A stretch of 40,286 nt of DNA from Silicimonas sp. (GTDB lineage: Bacteria; Pseudomonadota; Alphaproteobacteria; Rhodobacterales; Rhodobacteraceae): the NCBI GenBank assembly GCA_022820365.1, contig JAJEFO010000033.1, forward strand, positions 1 through 40,286, read 5' to 3'. Under the pieces are notes generated by a model. It was not told the DNA's origin and did not search any database. It worked only from the letters and a program-made list of their open reading frames with translations. Every line of letters begins with the position of its first letter. The stretch's first letter is position 1. Shown one piece after another: positions 7,431 through 16,843 of the stretch. The position numbers were made by a program, and so were the translations under genes.

Positions 7431-8401
7431 CCATGGTGGACGTCAATCTCAAGGTCCCGGCGCTCGAAAAGTTGTTGGACTACGCTGCCAGTGGCATTGG
7501 CGCGGTGGCGCGGTCGATGCTAGCGCCGTGGAAGGCCCGAAGGGAAGCCGAGGCACGGCTCATCGGAGTTATTGCCGAGGTCGAAAGCCTGAAGCTCATC
7601 GCCAAAACCCATGCCGACGCGCGCAGTTTTCTCGTCGTGCCGGGCGAGGCGGAGCGCGGAGTACTCGACCTCGGCCCCGATGGTGTCGCGCAGCGGATCG
7701 AGTTTCAGGAGGAGAGACGGCAGGCGAACATCGTGTCCGTTGTCCAGGAGGCCGCCACCGAGCTCGGCGACAAGGAGGTTCCAGATCACGAACCGGATCA
7801 CGACTGGATCGCGCGGTTTTTAGACGGTTTTCAGGATGTCTCTGCGGAGGATATGCGGAAGATTTGGGCGAAATTTCTTGCCGGCGACGTGGAAGCGCCG
7901 GGCCGCACCTCTCTTCGCACGCTCTCGGTTTTGAAGAATATGTCTCAAAGCGATGCGAGGACTTTATCGGAGATCATGCGATATCTCATAGACGGCTTCA
8001 TTCAATCTCAATATTGCAAGCAGTCGTCTGATGATCCAAGGGGCATGTTTCTTGTTGAGCTCGAAAAATTGGGAATTTTCTTTAATAACGGTACGAGGTA
8101 CCTCATGCAACTAGGTGAAACTGGAACGAGAACTCTGGAGTGTTGTAACCGAGCAGTTGTTGCTTTTGGAAGTCACTGTCATAAATTTCGAATTCATGGA
8201 ATAATAATTCGAAATAGAGTAGGACGACAACTTGTCGTGTTATATGGCATTGATTCAAACTTCGAATATCTGAGCCATTTTGTGAGACTTTTGTCTCTGA
8301 ATGGGTGTGTAATGAAGTTTTCTCCTGTCGTCGATAGGTTGTCCGGAGGAAGGATCGGCGCAAATCACGGAGGCCTCCGCCTCTTCGAGCCGGCGCCATG
8401 A
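7427..8401 (+). CDS. DUF2806-like protein
   Basis: A protein of up to 324 residues; a GTG at 7427 overlaps the HEPN stop, and an ATG at 7433 is an equally good start. The middle (about residues 125-175) reads D-W-I-A-R-F-L-D-G-F-Q-D-V-S then M-R-K-I-W-A-K-F-L-A-G-D-V then S-L-R-T-L-S-V-L-K, which is the pattern I know for DUF2806, a family of unknown function seen in prophages and defence loci. The N-terminal 60 residues may form a short amphipathic helix. From about 7950 to 8350 the gene turns strikingly AT-rich compared with its first half and the operon, suggesting the C-terminal region has been exchanged. Overlaps the methylase gene by 4 bp. Confidence 0.7.
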   Translation: MTMVDVNLKVPALEKLLDYAASGIGAVARSMLAPWKARREAEARLIGVIAEVESLKLIAKTHADARSFLVVPGEAERGVLDLGPDGVAQRIEFQEERRQANIVSVVQEAATELGDKEVPDHEPDHDWIARFLDGFQDVSAEDMRKIWAKFLAGDVEAPGRTSLRTLSVLKNMSQSDARTLSEIMRYLIDGFIQSQYCKQSSDDPRGMFLVELEKLGIFFNNGTRYLMQLGETGTRTLECCNRAVVAFGSHCHKFRIHGIIIRNRVGRQLVVLYGIDSNFEYLSHFVRLLSLNGCVMKFSPVVDRLSGGRIGANHGGLRLFEPAP

Positions 8402-11400
8402 CATCCGACGCCCCCCGTCTCATTGAGGTCGAATTTCCGCTGGAGCGGGTCTCGCTCGACGCCGTGCACGAGAAGAACGTACGGCATGGGCATATCTCGA
8501 CTTTGCATATCTGGCCCGCGCGACGTCCTTTGGCGGCTTGTCGGGCGGCGCTGGTTGCAACGCTGTTGCCGGATCCGGACGACGCGGCCGAGCGCAAGGA
8601 AATTTATCGCCGACTCGCAGGCCAGGTTGTTGAAACAGTGAAGACCGAACGGCGGAACGGGCGCACGGTTGAGCGTCGTCGGCGCGAAACCCGGGGCGGC
8701 ATCCTCCATTGGGGGCGCGAGCACGGTCCCGACCTCGACTGGTTCCGCGAGAAGATCCGAGAGGCCTATGGCGGTCGCGCGCCCAAGGTGCTGGATCCGT
8801 TCGCGGGCGGTGGTGCGATCCCGCTGGAGGCGATGCGGCTCGGCTGCGAAGCGACTGCTGTCGACATCAATCCCGTCGCGTGGTTCATCCTCAAGTGCAC
8901 ACTCGACTACCCGAACCGACTCGCAGGGGAGTCTTTGCCGCTTCCAGGCTTCGCCCGCTCTGACTGCGACTTCATGGAGGCCTTCCTCAAGTCCAAGGGG
9001 TTCAAGGGCAAGGCGCTCGCCCGGTGCCTTGCGGCGTTCGGCCATGGCGAAGATGGCCGCGAGGCGGAGCCTGCCCTGATCGACGACACCCCTTCGCATA
9101 CTGACGAGCTTCTCCAAGCCGACCTCGCCTGGCAGGTTCGCGCCTGGGGCGGGCGCGTCTTGGCCCGTGCCCGCGCCGCGTTGGCAGAGCGTTACCCGAC
9201 ATATGCGGAATTCCAGCCGCTCGCGCTGGGCGGCAAGTCGTTCGAGCCACGCCCCTTGGAGCTGTTGGCACCGGATGGGAAGGGACAGACAGATGCCCGA
9301 CCGTTGAACGACAAGCTTGACGCAGTGTATCTCGACGATCCCCGCAACCCGCGATGGGTGGCGAAGCCAACCGTAGCTTACTTGTGGGCTCGCACGGTGC
9401 GTTGCAAGGGCTGTCGAGCCACCTTGCCGCTGCTCAAGACCCGCTGGCTCTGCAAGAAGGAGAGCAAGCGCGTCCTGCTCACGATGATGGAAAAGGCGGA
9501 TGGGACCGGCGTCGAATTCGGCGTTGAAGCCGGAGTCTCGCGAGTAGGCGGCAACGCGGCGCAGCGACGTGAGCACGACAAACGGCTGGGCGAGGGCACA
9601 ATGAGCCGCAGCGGTGCGCGCTGCCCCTGTTGCCCAACTATCATGACCATGGAGGATATACGCCTCGAAGGCCGCGCCGGACGGCTCGGTGCAGCGATGA
9701 CCGCTGTGGTCGTGAACGGGCCGAATGGAAAGGAATACCGGTCGCCGGAGGACGAGGAATTGCACGCTGCCGATGTTCCGCCGCACGAGATCGAGGCGAC
9801 TTACGCGGATATACCCTTCGGTCTGCAACACGAAAGAGTGTTAGAAGATGCGAAACGGAATACGTGGTGCGCGCAGTACGGCCTCGACCAATGGTCAAAG
9901 CTGTTCACCGACCGGCAACTCCTTGCGCTCGGTACGTTCGCTGAAGAACTGCGCCGGATGTCAATGAGCATGGAAAGCGTCCCAGACGAATTGCGCGAGG
10001 CGGTAATTTCCTGCGTGACTTGCATGCTCAGCAAGCAGACGGACTACAGCAGCAACGTTTGTTCTTGGGACAATACTAGAGAGACACTGCGCAACACATT
10101 CGCCCGATTTGCACTTCCCATTGTGTGGGACTATTGCGAAGTGAATCCGTTGTCGAATGGATCGGGAAGTTTTTTTGGCATGACGAACTGGCTGGGCCGC
10201 TATCTGGATCATGCGTTGTCCGCAACCGAAGCTGCGCCAGCCTCGACTATAGTCAACCGAAGCGCCATTGGGGCCGGTCAGGAAGGCTTCGACCTGATCT
10301 GCACCGATCCGCCCTATTACGACGCAATTGGGTATTCGAACCTAATGGACTTCTTTCATGTTTGGCTGAGACGCTTGCTTCATGGCATCGTCCCCGACGC
10401 CGACCGTGTCTTCGCTGATCCGCTGGGTCCGAAATGGGACAACGACGCCGAGGACGGCGAGTTGATCGACGACGCCAGCAGGTTCGGCGGCGACAAGGCG
10501 CTATCCAAGAAGACATACGAAGACGGCATGGCCCGCGCATTCCAGGCATGCCACGAGGCGCTGAGTCGGGAAGGGCGGTTGGTCGTGGTGTTCGCGAACA
10601 AGTCTCCCGACGCATGGGAAACGCTAGCCGCCGCCTTGATCCGCGCCGGATTCGTCGTTGACGGTTCTTGGCCGATCCAGACCGAAATGCAGAATCGTCA
10701 GCGTTCCCTAGCCTCAGCCGCGCTGGCCTCTTCAGTCTGGCTCGTCTGCCGGAAGCGCGCGCCGGCGCGGCCTGGATGGGACGCGGCCGTGCTCGCAGAG
10801 ATGCGCCAGAACATCGCGCGCCGCCTGCGCGACTTCTGGGACGCCGGTATCCGCGGGCCAGACTTCGTGTGGGCGGCGACGGGGCCGGCGCTCGAAGCCT
10901 TCTCCAGGCATCCGGTGGTGAAGAAGGCTGACGAGCCCGACGCGCTGATGACGGTCTCCGAGTTCTTGCGCGAAGTGCGCCGGATGGTGGTGGACTTCGT
11001 CGTCGGACACGTGCTGAGCGGCGGCGGCGACGATGACACGGCAGGCGGGCTTGATGACGTGACCACCTACTATCTGTTGCACCGGGGCGATTTCGGCTTG
11101 GCGGAGGCGCCTGCGGGCGCCTGCATCCTCTATGCGCTCTCGTGCAATCTATCGGACCGAGAGCTCTCCGACCGCTTCGCAATTCTCTCACGCCCCGGCC
11201 GCACGCTGTTTGACGACCTCGAAGACGGCGAGGCTGCGAGCGAAGAAGAAAATGCCGACTCTGCATCCAGCGGCGGCAAGGTCAAGCTCCTGCCATGGAC
11301 CCGGCGCAAGGCCAAGTGGCTCGGCCACGAGGGGCCGGGAGGACGACCAGTACCGCTGATCGATCGCGCGCACCGGCTGATGCACCTCTGGCGCGCCGGC

Positions 11401-11607
11401 GACGAAGCCCGGGTGAACGGCTTTATCGACGACAACGGCCTGGCGCGTCATGCCTTGTTCGTCCGGCTGGTGCAGGCGCTGGTCGAGCTGGCGCCCGCGG
11501 GGTCGGAGGAACGCACGGTTCTCGAATCCCTCTCCAACCACATCGCCGCCCGTGCCAGCATCGCCTCTCCGCGTCAGACTGCATTCCGACTGGAGACCAA
11601 GCCGTGA
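8398..11607 (+). CDS. DUF1156-type adenine-specific DNA methyltransferase with zinc ribbon
   Basis: 1069 residues. The N-terminal DUF1156 block contains H-I-S-T-L-H-I-W-P-A-R-R-P-L-A (about 32-46). The SAM site is L-D-P-F-A-G-G-G (132-139) and the catalytic motif is D-P-P-Y at 637-640, so N6-adenine methylation is expected. Paired cysteines C336/C339 and C409/C412 form a likely zinc ribbon. The C-terminal 300 residues carry no motif I can name. COG1743 proteins of this type are associated with DUF499 ATPases and SNF2-like helicases in predicted restriction-like defence loci, where methylation would mark self DNA. Start ATG overlaps the DUF2806-like gene and its TGA overlaps the ATPase GTG. 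Confidence 0.88.
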   Translation: MTSDAPRLIEVEFPLERVSLDAVHEKNVRHGHISTLHIWPARRPLAACRAALVATLLPDPDDAAERKEIYRRLAGQVVETVKTERRNGRTVERRRRETRGGILHWGREHGPDLDWFREKIREAYGGRAPKVLDPFAGGGAIPLEAMRLGCEATAVDINPVAWFILKCTLDYPNRLAGESLPLPGFARSDCDFMEAFLKSKGFKGKALARCLAAFGHGEDGREAEPALIDDTPSHTDELLQADLAWQVRAWGGRVLARARAALAERYPTYAEFQPLALGGKSFEPRPLELLAPDGKGQTDARPLNDKLDAVYLDDPRNPRWVAKPTVAYLWARTVRCKGCRATLPLLKTRWLCKKESKRVLLTMMEKADGTGVEFGVEAGVSRVGGNAAQRREHDKRLGEGTMSRSGARCPCCPTIMTMEDIRLEGRAGRLGAAMTAVVVNGPNGKEYRSPEDEELHAADVPPHEIEATYADIPFGLQHERVLEDAKRNTWCAQYGLDQWSKLFTDRQLLALGTFAEELRRMSMSMESVPDELREAVISCVTCMLSKQTDYSSNVCSWDNTRETLRNTFARFALPIVWDYCEVNPLSNGSGSFFGMTNWLGRYLDHALSATEAAPASTIVNRSAIGAGQEGFDLICTDPPYYDAIGYSNLMDFFHVWLRRLLHGIVPDADRVFADPLGPKWDNDAEDGELIDDASRFGGDKALSKKTYEDGMARAFQACHEALSREGRLVVVFANKSPDAWETLAAALIRAGFVVDGSWPIQTEMQNRQRSLASAALASSVWLVCRKRAPARPGWDAAVLAEMRQNIARRLRDFWDAGIRGPDFVWAATGPALEAFSRHPVVKKADEPDALMTVSEFLREVRRMVVDFVVGHVLSGGGDDDTAGGLDDVTTYYLLHRGDFGLAEAPAGACILYALSCNLSDRELSDRFAILSRPGRTLFDDLEDGEAASEEENADSASSGGKVKLLPWTRRKAKWLGHEGPGGRPVPLIDRAHRLMHLWRAGDEARVNGFIDDNGLARHALFVRLVQALVELAPAGSEERTVLESLSNHIAARASIASPRQTAFRLETKP

Positions 11608-12830
11608 TTACCTCGCTCCGCCTCAAGGACTTCAAGAACTTTGCCGACGAGACGCTGCGCGTTGGCCCGTTCACCTTGATCGTTGGCGCCAACGCCAGCG
11701 GCAAGAGCAACATCCGCGATGCGTTCCGCTTCCTCCATGGCATCGGCCGGGGCTATACGCTCGCGGAGATCGTCGGTGGCAAGTATGGGGGCGACTGGAA
11801 GCCGATTCGCGGGTCGGTGGCCCGGATCGTGCGGCTTGGAGCCTCTGAATCACCTTGGAAACCCGGGCCGTTTTCCCTGGAAGCCCGGATGCAACTTGGC
11901 TCCCAAACTGCAGCCGCTCAGGGAAATGACGTGAGATACCGCATCGAGGCCTGTCCCGAGGCATTCAGCGGCGGCGGACTCTCGGTTGTCGCAGAGAGTC
12001 TGAGGATCGATTCGGAAGAGGTGATCCAAGGTCACTTATTTGGCGACCGGCAGATGAACCTAGATCGTGCTCAGCCAGCGTTGTTCCAGATTCTCCACTG
12101 GGGGACCGACAACGTAACCTTCAAGAAGGTGAGACCGGTTGTCGATGAACTTCAAAGAGCACGTTTTTTTGATTTCAGACCAGACCGCATGCGAGAACCG
12201 ACCTCCCCTGGCCAGACGGCCTTGGGTGATGGCGGCGAGCATCTTCCTTTAGTGCTGCAAGAAATTTGCAACGATCCCGAGCGCAAGTCAGTTCTCACCC
12301 GTTGGATTCGTGAACTGACGCCGATGGACGTGAAGGACTTCGAATTTCCCACCGACCCGTCAGGCAAGGTCCACCTCGTCATCCAGGAAAGAAACGGTGG
12401 ACGCATACCTGCCGACAGCGCTTCGGACGGCACCTTGCGGTTCCTCGCCATGCTGGCTGCCCTGCTAGGAAATAACCCGAGTGATCTCTATTTCTTCGAG
12501 GAAATCGAAAACGGTCTACACCCGTCGCGGCTTCATCTCCTGGTCGAAATCATAGAGCGGCAGACCGCCAATGGAGGGCCCCAAGTAATTGCCACGACTC
12601 ATTCGCCCGATCTACTATCCATTGTGAGTGACGAGACTTTCGAAAACACTTCGGTCACCTGTCGCCTGGAGCATGCGAATGACGCTGTCATTCGCCGGGT
12701 CGCCGATCTGCGCAACGTCCGGAAATTGCGGAAATCTCAGGGATTGGGCAGGCTTCTTGCAGGCGGCTGGATGGAAACCGCGCTTGCTTTTTCTGAAGAT
12801 AACGGGGACTGCGGGGAGCAATCCGAATGA
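11604..12830 (+). CDS. OLD/AAA_21-like ABC ATPase
   Basis: 408 residues starting at GTG 11604, coupled to the methylase stop. Walker A is G-A-N-A-S-G-K-S (28-35), after the typical S-L-R-L-K-D-F-K-N-F start of OLD-like/RecF-like ATPases. Walker B is Y-F-F-E-E-I-E (296-302), followed by L-H-P and the switch region T-H-S-P (332-335). It lacks a fused Toprim nuclease, but the next gene, overlapping by 4 bp, supplies a Toprim-like protein. The two-gene layout recalls split OLD systems such as PARIS (AriA/AriB), although the partner family differs. It would act as sensor/motor gating the small partner. Confidence 0.85.
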   Translation: MITSLRLKDFKNFADETLRVGPFTLIVGANASGKSNIRDAFRFLHGIGRGYTLAEIVGGKYGGDWKPIRGSVARIVRLGASESPWKPGPFSLEARMQLGSQTAAAQGNDVRYRIEACPEAFSGGGLSVVAESLRIDSEEVIQGHLFGDRQMNLDRAQPALFQILHWGTDNVTFKKVRPVVDELQRARFFDFRPDRMREPTSPGQTALGDGGEHLPLVLQEICNDPERKSVLTRWIRELTPMDVKDFEFPTDPSGKVHLVIQERNGGRIPADSASDGTLRFLAMLAALLGNNPSDLYFFEEIENGLHPSRLHLLVEIIERQTANGGPQVIATTHSPDLLSIVSDETFENTSVTCRLEHANDAVIRRVADLRNVRKLRKSQGLGRLLAGGWMETALAFSEDNGDCGEQSE

Positions 12831-13390
12831 GGGTTTTGGTCATTCCCGAGGACTTCCGCAACGATCAATACATTCTGAAACCGCTGTTCAAGCGGCTGTT
12901 CGCTACCATGGGCAAAGGAAACGCACGTGTCCGGGTCTGCCAGGACCCGTTGCTGGGCGGCGTCGATGAAGCCCTGAAAATGGAGCGCATTCAGGAGGTC
13001 GTGGACCAGCACGACGGCATGACCGACATCTTCATCCTTTGCGTCGACCGCGACTGCGTTTCAGGACGGCGCCAAAGACTGGACCAACTCGAAGGAGAGT
13101 TCGGAATTGATCGCACTTTCCTCGCGGAGAATGCTTGGGAAGAGATCGAATCCTGGGTTCTGGCCGGTCTGGATTTACCGAGTGGATGGCATTGGGCGGA
13201 CGTTCGCGCAGAGATCCATGTAAAGGAACTATACTTCGACGCATTGGCCCATGAGCGCGGCGTCGTCGACGGACCTGGCGGCGGCCGTCAGGCTTTGGGT
13301 GAAGAAGCCGCACGCAAGATTTCAGCGATTCGGCAGAAATGCCGCGAGGACTTCGACGCTCTCGCCCAGCGTCTCGAAGCTCTACCCTGA
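12827..13390 (+). CDS. Small Toprim-like protein (DUF4276-like), ATPase partner
   Basis: 187 residues, beginning in a 4-bp ATGA overlap with the ATPase gene. The arrangement V-L-V-I-P-E (E8) and, after about 65 residues, L-C-V-D-R-D-C (D74, D76) fits the E...DxD metal site of Toprim folds. A conserved-looking E-E-I-E-S-W segment follows at about 103-108, as in DUF4276/DUF4435-type nucleases. In PARIS-like systems such a protein is the released toxic nuclease. Function here is inferred from fold motif and position. The exact Pfam family is uncertain. Confidence 0.65.
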   Translation: MRVLVIPEDFRNDQYILKPLFKRLFATMGKGNARVRVCQDPLLGGVDEALKMERIQEVVDQHDGMTDIFILCVDRDCVSGRRQRLDQLEGEFGIDRTFLAENAWEEIESWVLAGLDLPSGWHWADVRAEIHVKELYFDALAHERGVVDGPGGGRQALGEEAARKISAIRQKCREDFDALAQRLEALP

Positions 13391-13410
13391 ACCTGCAGAG
13401 TGAGGCCGAG

Positions 13411-16400
13411 ATGGCTCAGAAACTTCTTTGGACACCTTGGCACGAAGTTGCGAAATTGCGAGAGGACGTGCGCACGGGCGAACTCTCGCTCGCCGACTTC
13501 GCTGCCGACCTGCACGACGTGGCCATGCAACGAGGCGTGCGGCCCATCTATGAGGACCCTGAACGGTTCTTCGCCCTTACTTTTCCCACCATTCCGTTAC
13601 GCGAACTGGCCCGCGACGTGGCGCTTCGCCTCGCCGGAAAAAACACCAAGGCCATCCGCCAGCTCGAACTCACTTATGGTGGGGGCAAGACCCATACTTT
13701 GGTCACGCTCTATCATCTCGTGCACAAGCCGGATGCGTTGCCGGTGCTGCCCGCAGTCGAACAGTTTCAGTCCCATATCGGCGCGCCCCTGCCGACGGCG
13801 CGGGTCGCGGCGCTCTGTTTCGACAAGCTCGATGTCGAGAAGGGTATGGAGGTACGCGGCTCCGATGGCGCACTGCGCTGGCTCAAGCATCCCTGGAGCG
13901 TGCTCGCTTTCCAGGTCGCGGGTGAGGAAGGCCTGCGTGCGCTTCATCCGGACAGTGCGAACGAGGAACGCGAGACACCGCCTGCGGAGCCGCTTCTGGC
14001 CGATCTGCTGTCACGACCGCAGGCGCAAGGCCTCGCGACCTTGGTGCTGATCGACGAAGTGCTGATGTACGCACGCGAGAAGGCCACGATGGCGGAGGGC
14101 TGGCGCGCTCGACTGATCGACTTTTTCCAGTATCTTTGCCAGGCAGCGGTCAGGGTCGATCGCTGCGCCCTCGTTGCATCGCTGCTCGCATCCGATCCTG
14201 GAAAGAGCGACGCTCTCGGCAAGGAACTCACCCAAGAGATCTTCGACATTTTCAATCGGCAGAGGGAAGCGGGCATCCAGCCGGTGCAGCGGCAGGACGT
14301 GGCCGAGGTCCTGCGCCGACGATTCTTCACCCCCCAGTCGATCGCCAATCCCGACGCATTCCGTCCCCACGTTACGGCGGCTGTGGCCAACATCGCGGGG
14401 GTCGACGAGACCGTGCGCAAGGACAGGGCAAGTGCGGAACAGCGGTTTCTCGAAGGCTACCCTTTCCATCCGGACCTGACCGACATCTTTTACTCCAAGT
14501 GGACCCAACTGGACGGGTTTCAGCGCACGCGCGGCATCTTGAGGACCTTCGCCATCGCGTTACGTGACGCCGAAACATGGGACACCGGCCCGCTGGTCGG
14601 TCCAAACGTGTTCCTGCCGGCCCCCGGTGAGGGAGATCTCGCCGAAGCGGCGCGAGAACTCGCCGGCACAGCCACCCGTGAAGTGACAGACGGTACCGGC
14701 AACGTCTGGAGCGCAGTACTCGAAGGCGAGCTAGCCAAGGCACGGACGATTCAGGACGAGCAGCCTGTATTGAAGTTCCGTGAAATGGAGCAGGCAGTAT
14801 GCGCCACGTTCCTAAGCTCGCAACCGATTGGCCAAAGGGCGCATACGCCGGAACTGCTGGCGCTCATCGGCGCGACGCGCCCGGATCGCATCGAGCTGGA
14901 GAAGGGCCTACGCCGGTGGACGGATCTTTCCTGGTTCCTCGACGAGGCGGAGTTCTCTGGTTCTTCTGTGGCCGACGGCGGCTTGGGTGCGCTTCCTAAG
15001 GCATGGCGTCTCGGCAACCGGCCCAACCTAAAGCAGATGCACGATGACGCATGCTCCAACCGTGTTACGGCGGAGCTTGTCGAACAAACGCTCCTCGCCG
15101 AAGTTCGGCGGACGAAGAGCCTCACCCAAGGCGCTACGGCGGCGGGCGCACGCGTGCACATGCTGCCGGAGCGGCCACGCGACATCGAGGACGACGGGGA
15201 GTTTCACTTCGCCATTTTGGGACCGGGAGCGGTTTCCGACTCGGGCAAGCCAAGCGCGGAGGCGCGGCGCTTCATCGACGAGACAACGCGAATAGACCGT
15301 CCGCGCACACGCCGCAACTCCATCGTGTTGGCGGCGCCCTCTCGCGACGGTCTGAATTCCGCCCGCGTGCGTATCCGCGAATACCTCGGCTGGGAGGAAG
15401 TGCGAACCCAGCTTGGGGACCAGACGCGCGATCCTGTTCGCGAAGGAATGCTCGCCTCCTGGACGGGGCAAGCGCGCAAGCGTGTTCCCGATTCGATACG
15501 CCAGGCTTGGGCGATCGTCGTCACGGTCAACGAGCGCAACGAAATCCAGGCGTTCAAGGCAACAGTCGGTAACGAGCCGCTATTCGCGACCGTCAAGAGC
15601 GACCGGCGGGCGCGCATCCAGGAGACCGCGATCAGCGCCGAGGCGATGCTGCCGGGTGGCCCCTACGATCTCTGGCGGACCGACGAGATATCGCGTCGCG
15701 TCAAGGACATGGCGGGCGCGTTCGCGGAAAACCCCAAGCTGCCAAAAATGCTCCGCCAAAAGGAGATCCTTGACACCATCGACGGGGGTGTCCGGCAGGG
15801 CATCTTTGTTGCTTCACTTTTGCGTCCCGACAAGTCTATCAAGACCTGGTGGCGGATGCCGATCGACGAAGCAGCGCGGGCCGAGCCCGCCCTGGAATTG
15901 CTCTTGCCGGACAAAGCGACTCTTTCGGATCTTGATCCGAATACGTTGGCTCCTGGCGTTCTGCCCGAACTGTGGGCCGGTGAGTCTTTGTCCGTGGCTG
16001 ACATAGTCGCATATTTCGCAGGCGAGCGCATCGTGACCATGCAGCGCAAAGGTTACGAAGAGCCAGTGCCCATCCCAGCTTGCCCGCGCGCTGCAATCGA
16101 GGCGTCTGTCTCCGACGCCGTTCGTCAGGGAGTCCTGTGGCTGGTGAACGGTCCCGCGAGCTTTCTTGGGGAGCCCGCACCGCCCGGCGTATTGACAGAC
16201 GCCGCCGAACTGCGCGCACCAATGCAACCTATATCAGTGGATCGATTGACTAAGGATGCCGTGCCGAAGGCCTGGGCGGACGGGCAAACGAACGCACTCG
16301 CCCTGTCGGCCGCACTCTCAGTGCAGGCGGGAGCACCGCTACCATGGTCGATTTTACGCCGGGCAATCGACGATGCGCTCAGCGCACGCTGGCTCGCACT

Positions 16401-16734
16401 CGCACACGACAGTGGCCCTTGGCCGTGCGAAGCCGCAGGCGCAGCTGTCGTGACACTGACAGAGCCCAAGGCGGTCCCATCGAGTTTTGCGGATCAGAAG
16501 GACGACGCAGCGCGGATTCCGAAAGGAGCTCGCACCGCCGCCGCCGACCTAGAACCCCACGAACTTCAGGATCTGATGGACGTGCTGCCGGATGTCATCA
16601 CGGCCGCCGCCGGCGTTCCCGTGCGGTTCCACTTCCGCGTCACGCTAGGTGACGGCGATGACGTGACTCCCGAGACAGCGAAGTCCGTCAATGAACTCCT
16701 GGAAAGCATCAACTCCAAGTTGCGCCTGACGTAA
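13411..16734 (+). CDS. DUF499-type AAA ATPase
   Basis: 1107 residues. ATG 13411 is chosen because the sequence from M-A-Q-K-L-L-W-T-P-W onward resembles the family start; 20 bp separate it from the previous stop. Walker A is Y-G-G-G-K-T-H-T (89-96) and Walker B L-V-L-I-D-E-V (211-217), both characteristic of DUF499 (COG1483). A second conserved region, G-F-Q-R-T-R-G-I-L-R near 370, also fits. DUF499 ATPases accompany DUF1156 methylases and helicases in DISARM-like and Pgl-like islands and are thought to power DNA translocation or remodelling. It is the last gene of the coupled operon. Confidence 0.85.
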   Translation: MAQKLLWTPWHEVAKLREDVRTGELSLADFAADLHDVAMQRGVRPIYEDPERFFALTFPTIPLRELARDVALRLAGKNTKAIRQLELTYGGGKTHTLVTLYHLVHKPDALPVLPAVEQFQSHIGAPLPTARVAALCFDKLDVEKGMEVRGSDGALRWLKHPWSVLAFQVAGEEGLRALHPDSANEERETPPAEPLLADLLSRPQAQGLATLVLIDEVLMYAREKATMAEGWRARLIDFFQYLCQAAVRVDRCALVASLLASDPGKSDALGKELTQEIFDIFNRQREAGIQPVQRQDVAEVLRRRFFTPQSIANPDAFRPHVTAAVANIAGVDETVRKDRASAEQRFLEGYPFHPDLTDIFYSKWTQLDGFQRTRGILRTFAIALRDAETWDTGPLVGPNVFLPAPGEGDLAEAARELAGTATREVTDGTGNVWSAVLEGELAKARTIQDEQPVLKFREMEQAVCATFLSSQPIGQRAHTPELLALIGATRPDRIELEKGLRRWTDLSWFLDEAEFSGSSVADGGLGALPKAWRLGNRPNLKQMHDDACSNRVTAELVEQTLLAEVRRTKSLTQGATAAGARVHMLPERPRDIEDDGEFHFAILGPGAVSDSGKPSAEARRFIDETTRIDRPRTRRNSIVLAAPSRDGLNSARVRIREYLGWEEVRTQLGDQTRDPVREGMLASWTGQARKRVPDSIRQAWAIVVTVNERNEIQAFKATVGNEPLFATVKSDRRARIQETAISAEAMLPGGPYDLWRTDEISRRVKDMAGAFAENPKLPKMLRQKEILDTIDGGVRQGIFVASLLRPDKSIKTWWRMPIDEAARAEPALELLLPDKATLSDLDPNTLAPGVLPELWAGESLSVADIVAYFAGERIVTMQRKGYEEPVPIPACPRAAIEASVSDAVRQGVLWLVNGPASFLGEPAPPGVLTDAAELRAPMQPISVDRLTKDAVPKAWADGQTNALALSAALSVQAGAPLPWSILRRAIDDALSARWLALAHDSGPWPCEAAGAAVVTLTEPKAVPSSFADQKDDAARIPKGARTAAADLEPHELQDLMDVLPDVITAAAGVPVRFHFRVTLGDGDDVTPETAKSVNELLESINSKLRLT

Positions 16735-16843
16735 TGGATACCGCGCTCGGCTAACATTCTTGCAAAAATTGATGAGGAGCACCCGAAGCATCCGTTCTGT
16801 ACCGAAGGCAACATTCACTTCAATCCTCAAGAGCGATTCTCAG

